This document shows, piece by piece, positions 60,088 through 64,000 of a stretch of 64,000 bases of DNA. The stretch covers positions 1 to 64,000 of the forward strand of contig NZ_JAFAND010000045.1 of the NCBI RefSeq assembly GCF_019232825.1, read 5' to 3'. Both the position numbers and the translations under genes were made by a program. Positions within the stretch are counted from its first letter, which is position 1, and every line of letters starts with the position of its first letter. Source of the DNA: Paludibacterium sp. Its GTDB lineage: Bacteria > Pseudomonadota > Gammaproteobacteria > Burkholderiales > Chromobacteriaceae. The notes beneath the pieces are model-generated. The model did no database searches. It saw only the letters and a list, made by a program, of their open reading frames with translations, and was not told the DNA's origin.

Positions 60088-60948
60088 ATGTCCAGCGATC
60101 AAGCGCTGATCAGCACGGCGGAACGCGACAAACTACTCAAGAATCTGGTTATTCCGCCCCGCCCCACCGTCCTCGACAGCCTGCTCAAATTACGCAACGA
60201 CCCCAACGTCAACTGGCAGCAAATCAGCCAAGTCATCGAATCCGACGTCGCCTTGTCCGCCGCGCTGCTCAAAGCCGCCAACAGCCCGCTCATCGCCCGT
60301 ACTCGCACCATCGGCTCGGTCAGCCAAGCCATCAACATTCTCGGCAGCAAGAACGTGGTCAGCCTGATCAGCGGGCTGGTGCTGAGAAGCCGGCTGACCG
60401 GCGACGCGCCACCGGCGATCGAGCAGTTTTGGGAACGCGCGATGCTGATCGCGCAGATCAGCAAGGCGCTGTGCAACCAAACGCTGCAAACGCCGGAAGA
60501 TTGCCAAACCTACGCGCTATTCCATGCCTGCGGCATCGCCTTGATGCTGATGCGCTACAAGAAGTTCACGCGCACGCTACAGTTGATCGACCTGGCCACC
60601 GACGATCGCATCCCGAAAATCGAACAGGAGCTGCACGGCACCAGCCATGAAGTGGTCGGCTATCTGGTCGCGCGCACCTGGAACATGCCGGAGACGCTGT
60701 GCAGCGCGATCCTGCTGCAATTCGATCCGGCGGTCTACGACCTCGATAGCGAGATGCCGCTGGACGAAAGCACGCGCCGCGCGATGGCCATCACCCGCGC
60801 CGCCACCTACGTCTGGCGCACGCTCACGCCCGGCAATCAAGACGCCGGCTGGGAGCATATCAAAGACAATGTGCTTGGCATGATCGGTCTGGACGAGACC
60901 GAGTTTGAGGATTGGGCCGATCACATGCACCATCAGTTGACGGCATAG
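60088..60948 (+). CDS. HDOD-domain protein
   Basis: This is a 286-residue cytoplasmic protein with an HDOD domain at about residues 15-225: PPRPTVLDSLLKLRNDPNV, then SDVALSAALLKAANSPLIA. HDOD domains resemble HD phosphohydrolases but lack the catalytic HD pair; here the expected HD position reads FHACGI, so it is not an enzyme in the usual sense. In related bacteria HDOD proteins act in signalling, often with c-di-GMP or chemotaxis proteins. The ATG at 60088 has ACGAGG upstream. It lies between lysP and a chemoreceptor and is followed by two REP-like repeats. Confidence 0.85.
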   Translation: MSSDQALISTAERDKLLKNLVIPPRPTVLDSLLKLRNDPNVNWQQISQVIESDVALSAALLKAANSPLIARTRTIGSVSQAINILGSKNVVSLISGLVLRSRLTGDAPPAIEQFWERAMLIAQISKALCNQTLQTPEDCQTYALFHACGIALMLMRYKKFTRTLQLIDLATDDRIPKIEQELHGTSHEVVGYLVARTWNMPETLCSAILLQFDPAVYDLDSEMPLDESTRRAMAITRAATYVWRTLTPGNQDAGWEHIKDNVLGMIGLDETEFEDWADHMHHQLTA

Positions 60949-60960
60949 CCCACCAGGAGA

Positions 60961-60989
60961 CCGTGCGTTGCTTCGCGAACGCACGCTAC
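60961..60989. repeat. REP-like palindrome, type A (inverted)
   Basis: Identical over 29 bases to 52067-52095 and, reversed, to 32301-32329. It begins 12 bases after the HDOD stop and lies head-to-head with the type B copy at 60999. Confidence 0.8.
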
Positions 60990-60998
60990 CCCAATCGT

Positions 60999-61028
60999 GT
61001 AGCGTACATTCGCCGCAGGCAATGCACG
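60999..61028. repeat. REP-like palindrome, type B
   Basis: GTAGCGTACATTCGCCGCAG plus GCAATGCACG differs by two bases from the copy at 52018. It sits between the HDOD gene and the convergent chemoreceptor and may help end both transcripts. Confidence 0.75.
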
Positions 61029-61037
61029 TTTCGTGTT

Positions 61038-62843
61038 TTATTGCCCGCTTTGCTGCAACAGCGCCATCGGGTCGAAGCCGAGGCGCAGCCCGCCCCAATG
61101 CTTGCCGCCGACGTAGACCGGCAGCGAAATCTCCGATAGCACCTCGCCGGTATCGCGGCAATAGGTATGCAGCAGGAACGGCCGGGTGTTGCGCGCCGAC
61201 TTGAGCCCGGCCGGGTCGTTGAACAGCCGTTTGTCGCGGCTGTTGGCCAGATCCATCTCCACGTTGCCGGTCATCGGCTGCGAAGCCTTGCTCATGTGCG
61301 TCGGCGCGTAGCCGTTGGTGTCGACCATCACACAGAAACGGCTGGCGGGCACATTGTTGGCGCAGCCATCGTAGACGGTCTGCAGCGCGCGCTCCAACTG
61401 CTTGTCGTAGCTGGTGCCGTATTTTTGCGGATTGGTGCCGGCAATCGGCTGATAGCGCTGATCGAACACGTTGACGCCGTTGGCCTGGCTCTGCGTCAGC
61501 AAGGCCTGCAATTGATCGCGCGCGGCGCGGGTGTGATTGACCATCGTGTCGAACGGACCCTCGCCGACGATAAAGCGCGACACCAGCTCCTGTACCTGCT
61601 CGGTATCGCCGGCCAGTTCGTCGGCGGCGCGTTGGGTCAGGTCCAGCCGCTGTTTGACGTCCTGTCCCAACGTGTGGATTTCGCCGACGTGGCGGTTGAT
61701 CTGGCGGTTGGAGTCGGCCAGCGTATCGAGCGTGCCCACCATTTCGTTCAGACTGCCGGCGGTGCGTTCGAAGTCGCCGATCATCACTTGGAAGTTCTGC
61801 GACGCGCGCGCCACCACCTGACTCGCTTCGGCGGTACCGGCACTGATTTCACCAGTCTCGACCTCGGTATTGCCCACCAGCGTCATCATGCCTTCGATAT
61901 TGCCGGAGATTTCGTTGGTCGCGGTTTTGACCCGCTCGGCCAGCTTGCGCACTTCGTCGGCCACCACGGCGAAGCCGCGCCCGGCCTCGCCGGCGCGCGC
62001 CGCCTCGATGGCGGCATTGAGCGCCAGCAGGTTGGTTTGATCGGAAATGGCCTGGATCAGATCGACGATCGACTTGATGCTGTTGGAGCGCTGGCTCAAG
62101 TCCTCGACCGTGTTGTTGAAGTGCTTGACCTGCTCGCTGATCACGCCGATGCGCTCGGCCACCAGGTTGAGCTCGTCGTACGAGGCGCGCGCCAAGTTGA
62201 GATTGTTCTGCGTGGTGTCGGAAATGCCGTGGGCCTGCGTGGTCAGCTGCTCGACGCCGCGGGTCGATTCGTCGCTGGTCTCGTGCACCCGCGTCGCGCT
62301 CTGGTCCTGCTCGCTGGCCAGACCAAGCGATTCCGACACGTTCTTGCCGGTGCGTGCCGAGTCGAGCGCGATGCGCACCGACATCAGCCGCACATGGCTG
62401 ATGATCTCGCGCATCTTGGTGACGAAGCGGTTATAAGACAGCGACAGTTCGCGGATTTCGTCGAAAGTGATGGTGGGAATGTTACGCGACAGGTCGCCTT
62501 CGCCGGCGCCGATTTCATTGAAGATGGAAATGATCATGCGGATCGGCCGCACGATCAGGAAACGCAAATACCAAATCTGAATAGCGGTAAAAACCAGACA
62601 AAACAACCAAAAGCCCCAGGTCCAGTACAACATCGCGTCGATTTGGCCCGCCAGCGTCTGCCGCGCGCCCTCGCCCACCGGCCCGGCGCGCAAAGCCGAA
62701 CGCATGCCGTCGAGGTCCCAATACAGGTAGAGCGTCAACATCAGCTGAAACAAACTGATGAACAAAAAACTGGCCAGTTTCCTGCCCAGAGAGTTCCAAA
62801 AGGTTTTCTCGATCAGCTCATAAACCCGCCAGAACCAAGCCAT
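61038..62843 (-). CDS. Methyl-accepting chemotaxis protein with C-terminal sensor module
   Basis: This 601-residue chemoreceptor has an unusual order. Two transmembrane helices lie in the first 115 residues with only a short periplasmic loop. HAMP and the signalling domain (tip [20 protein letters not shown]) follow, and a C-terminal module of about 170 residues comes after it. That module contains [30 protein letters not shown] and [14 protein letters not shown], like a Cache-type sensor, but it should be cytoplasmic here. Some betaproteobacterial receptors share this layout. The ATG at 62843 has GGGAG upstream. It lies convergent to the HDOD gene. Confidence 0.88.
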   Translation of the reverse strand: MAWFWRVYELIEKTFWNSLGRKLASFLFISLFQLMLTLYLYWDLDGMRSALRAGPVGEGARQTLAGQIDAMLYWTWGFWLFCLVFTAIQIWYLRFLIVRPIRMIISIFNEIGAGEGDLSRNIPTITFDEIRELSLSYNRFVTKMREIISHVRLMSVRIALDSARTGKNVSESLGLASEQDQSATRVHETSDESTRGVEQLTTQAHGISDTTQNNLNLARASYDELNLVAERIGVISEQVKHFNNTVEDLSQRSNSIKSIVDLIQAISDQTNLLALNAAIEAARAGEAGRGFAVVADEVRKLAERVKTATNEISGNIEGMMTLVGNTEVETGEISAGTAEASQVVARASQNFQVMIGDFERTAGSLNEMVGTLDTLADSNRQINRHVGEIHTLGQDVKQRLDLTQRAADELAGDTEQVQELVSRFIVGEGPFDTMVNHTRAARDQLQALLTQSQANGVNVFDQRYQPIAGTNPQKYGTSYDKQLERALQTVYDGCANNVPASRFCVMVDTNGYAPTHMSKASQPMTGNVEMDLANSRDKRLFNDPAGLKSARNTRPFLLHTYCRDTGEVLSEISLPVYVGGKHWGGLRLGFDPMALLQQSGQ

Positions 62844-63108
62844 GTGTTGTCTCCCGTGCGCTTCCACTGTTTTTCGCGGAATTTTTTATAGGCCCTGATT
62901 GTCACCTAAATTTCATAAAATGACCAGTGCATTAAAAAGTCACGATAACGCGCGCCACCCACATTTTTTAAAGCATTATTGCAAATAATGAGAAATAGTC
63001 GGTTTAAAGTAAGGTGTAGCGCGCAGACCCACGACGGTTACATCGGCCAATCAACCGCCATGCGTAACTCATCGTGCTAGCATCACTTATATGCAAAAAA
63101 GATAAAAC
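62844..63108. promoter_or_regulatory. Divergent intergenic region between chemoreceptor and DMT permease
   Basis: This 265-base region has no gene. It contains the palindrome CATTATT-GCA-AATAATG (62974-62990) in an AT-rich stretch, a possible operator between divergent promoters. Confidence 0.4.
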
Positions 63109-64000
63109 ATGATTGACATGATCGATACGCAAGCGTTCACCATGCTGCTGGCGCTCGGCACGCTGTGGGGCGCGCACTTCTCGCTGGTCAAGGCGGCGAC
63201 ATTTGATCAGCTGCCCGCGGCTTGGCTCGCCACCGGTCTGTGCCTCGCCAATGCCGTGCTACTGCAACTGATCGCGCGCATCCGCCAGAAAACGCCCGGC
63301 ACGGGTGCTGCCCACTGGGCGTTTTTTTCCGCCTGCGCGCTGACCGGCTATGTGTTGCCCCTGCTGTGCGAGCTGTTCAGCGTCGGCACATTGGGCGCGG
63401 GCCAACTGTCGCTGCTGGTGGCCAGCACGCCATTGATCACCGTGTTGCTGGGCTGGCTCACCGGCCACACGCCGCCAGGCCGGCGGCGCCTGCTGGGCGT
63501 CGCGCTCGGCTTCGCCAGCCTGATGCTGTTGCTGTGGCCAGCGCTGCACGGCGCGGCGCCTCATACAATGGCCCCATGGCTCACTGCCGGGCTGGTGCCG
63601 CTGTGTTACGCCAGTTATCACTTGATCGTGGAACGCTTCTGGCCGGCACAGCACGATGCCTGGCAGGTAGCCGGCGGCGAAGCACTGGCCTGCCTGGTAT
63701 GGCTGCTGCCGCTGTTGCTGTGGCAGCAGGCCAACGTGCCGGCGCACTGGCCGGACCTCGCGGCGCTGACACCGCTCGCCGCCCTCAGCTTGTGCTCGGT
63801 ATTGGAAATTTGGCTCTATTTCGCCATCGTGCGCCGCGCCGGCGCGGTCTACGTCTCGCAGGCCGGCTTCCTGACCGTCATCACTGGCATCGCCTGGGGC
63901 ATGCTGCTCTTTGGCGAACGCCACGATGGCCGCGTGTGGCTCGCGGCGGCGGGATTGGCGGTGGCGCTGGGGGTGAGTAGTATCGCCACGCCCAACAAAA
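63109..64000 (+). CDS. DMT-superfamily EamA permease (3' truncated by window)
   Basis: 297 codons are visible and the frame is still open at the window end. The protein has ten hydrophobic helices: MLLALGTLWGAHFSLVKAAT is a typical EamA helix 1, and QAGFLTVITGIAWGMLLFGE matches the EamA helix-9 signature. The ATG at 63109 begins MIDMIDTQ; the ribosome-binding site is weak. It is a separate paralogue of the permease at 54349 (low similarity by eye). Substrate unknown, probably amino acids or other small metabolites. Confidence 0.82.
   Translation, partial: MIDMIDTQAFTMLLALGTLWGAHFSLVKAATFDQLPAAWLATGLCLANAVLLQLIARIRQKTPGTGAAHWAFFSACALTGYVLPLLCELFSVGTLGAGQLSLLVASTPLITVLLGWLTGHTPPGRRRLLGVALGFASLMLLLWPALHGAAPHTMAPWLTAGLVPLCYASYHLIVERFWPAQHDAWQVAGGEALACLVWLLPLLLWQQANVPAHWPDLAALTPLAALSLCSVLEIWLYFAIVRRAGAVYVSQAGFLTVITGIAWGMLLFGERHDGRVWLAAAGLAVALGVSSIATPNK

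Noticed and set aside
61167..62891. Plus-strand frame of 574 codons antisense to the chemoreceptor
   Set aside because: Composition typical of an antisense shadow; the chemoreceptor on the other strand has all expected domains.
1..64000. CRISPR arrays, rRNA genes, prophage structural genes
   Set aside because: No regularly spaced direct repeats, no rRNA sequence and no capsid, tail or integrase frames were seen.

Overview
This is a high-GC (roughly 60% or more by eye) Gram-negative chromosomal window. A neisserial-type porin, a Tat-exported phospholipase C, tripartite efflux, Pqi lipid-transport genes, a pgaABCD exopolysaccharide operon and many large chemoreceptors all suggest a betaproteobacterium, most likely in the Neisseriales (Chromobacteriaceae-like). 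That placement is inferred from gene content only. No rRNA, CRISPR array, integrase or complete transposase is visible.

Layout. 1-2.5 kb: the end of an ammonium transporter, a small lipoprotein, an MgtC-like membrane protein and a PAS-GGDEF diguanylate cyclase. 2.6-10.8 kb: two tandem TetR genes diverge from a three-gene efflux operon (outer-membrane lipoprotein, EmrA-like and EmrB-like), followed by a third TetR and a convergent chemoreceptor. An operator of the form ACCGTAC-W-GTACGGT occurs on both sides of this block. 10.9-15.1 kb: a TetR gene diverges from a pqi operon in which PqiA is split into two proteins. 15.1-24.9 kb: a TetR gene diverges from a four-gene aromatic catabolic operon (FAD monooxygenase, extradiol dioxygenase, FAH-type hydrolase, acyl-CoA synthetase). 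A small terminal-inverted-repeat element (MITE-like) sits before that operon's terminator. A low-complexity small protein, another TetR and a FadL-type outer-membrane channel follow. 24.9-31.6 kb: a PII-like DUF190 protein, two chemoreceptors, a SetB-like sugar exporter and an aldo/keto reductase. 31.7-37.7 kb: a histidine-rich exported protein, a porin, a candidate small RNA, a TetR, a metallo-beta-lactamase-fold hydrolase, and an Lrp-type regulator divergent from an acetylpolyamine amidohydrolase. 37.8-44.5 kb: pgaABCD on the minus strand. 44.5-46.7 kb: a Fic-domain gene overlapping an AbiEi-like gene, lying between tRNA-Leu(UAA) and a 20-nt repeat of that tRNA's 3' end. 47-64 kb: a GT39-type glycosyltransferase, an HD-GYP phosphodiesterase, an SbmA/BacA-like ABC exporter, phospholipase C, two DMT permeases (one cut by the window end), serine dehydratase, a secreted unknown, LysP with a long leader, an HDOD protein and a chemoreceptor with a C-terminal sensor module.

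Themes. Seven TetR regulators lie in 35 kb, most next to efflux, membrane-lipid or catabolic genes, which looks like a xenobiotic sensing, export and degradation neighbourhood. Four chemoreceptors lie among these genes, and one has the efflux-type operator upstream. Cyclic-di-GMP enzymes (GGDEF, HD-GYP) and pga suggest surface-attached growth. A REP-like family of short palindromes, including three exact 29-nt copies, is dispersed between genes.

The observations most worth following are the Fic/AbiEi-like pair at the tRNA, the shared operator linking an efflux pump and a chemoreceptor, the MITE-like element inside the catabolic operon's 3' region, the candidate sRNA near 34.2 kb and the long lysP leader.
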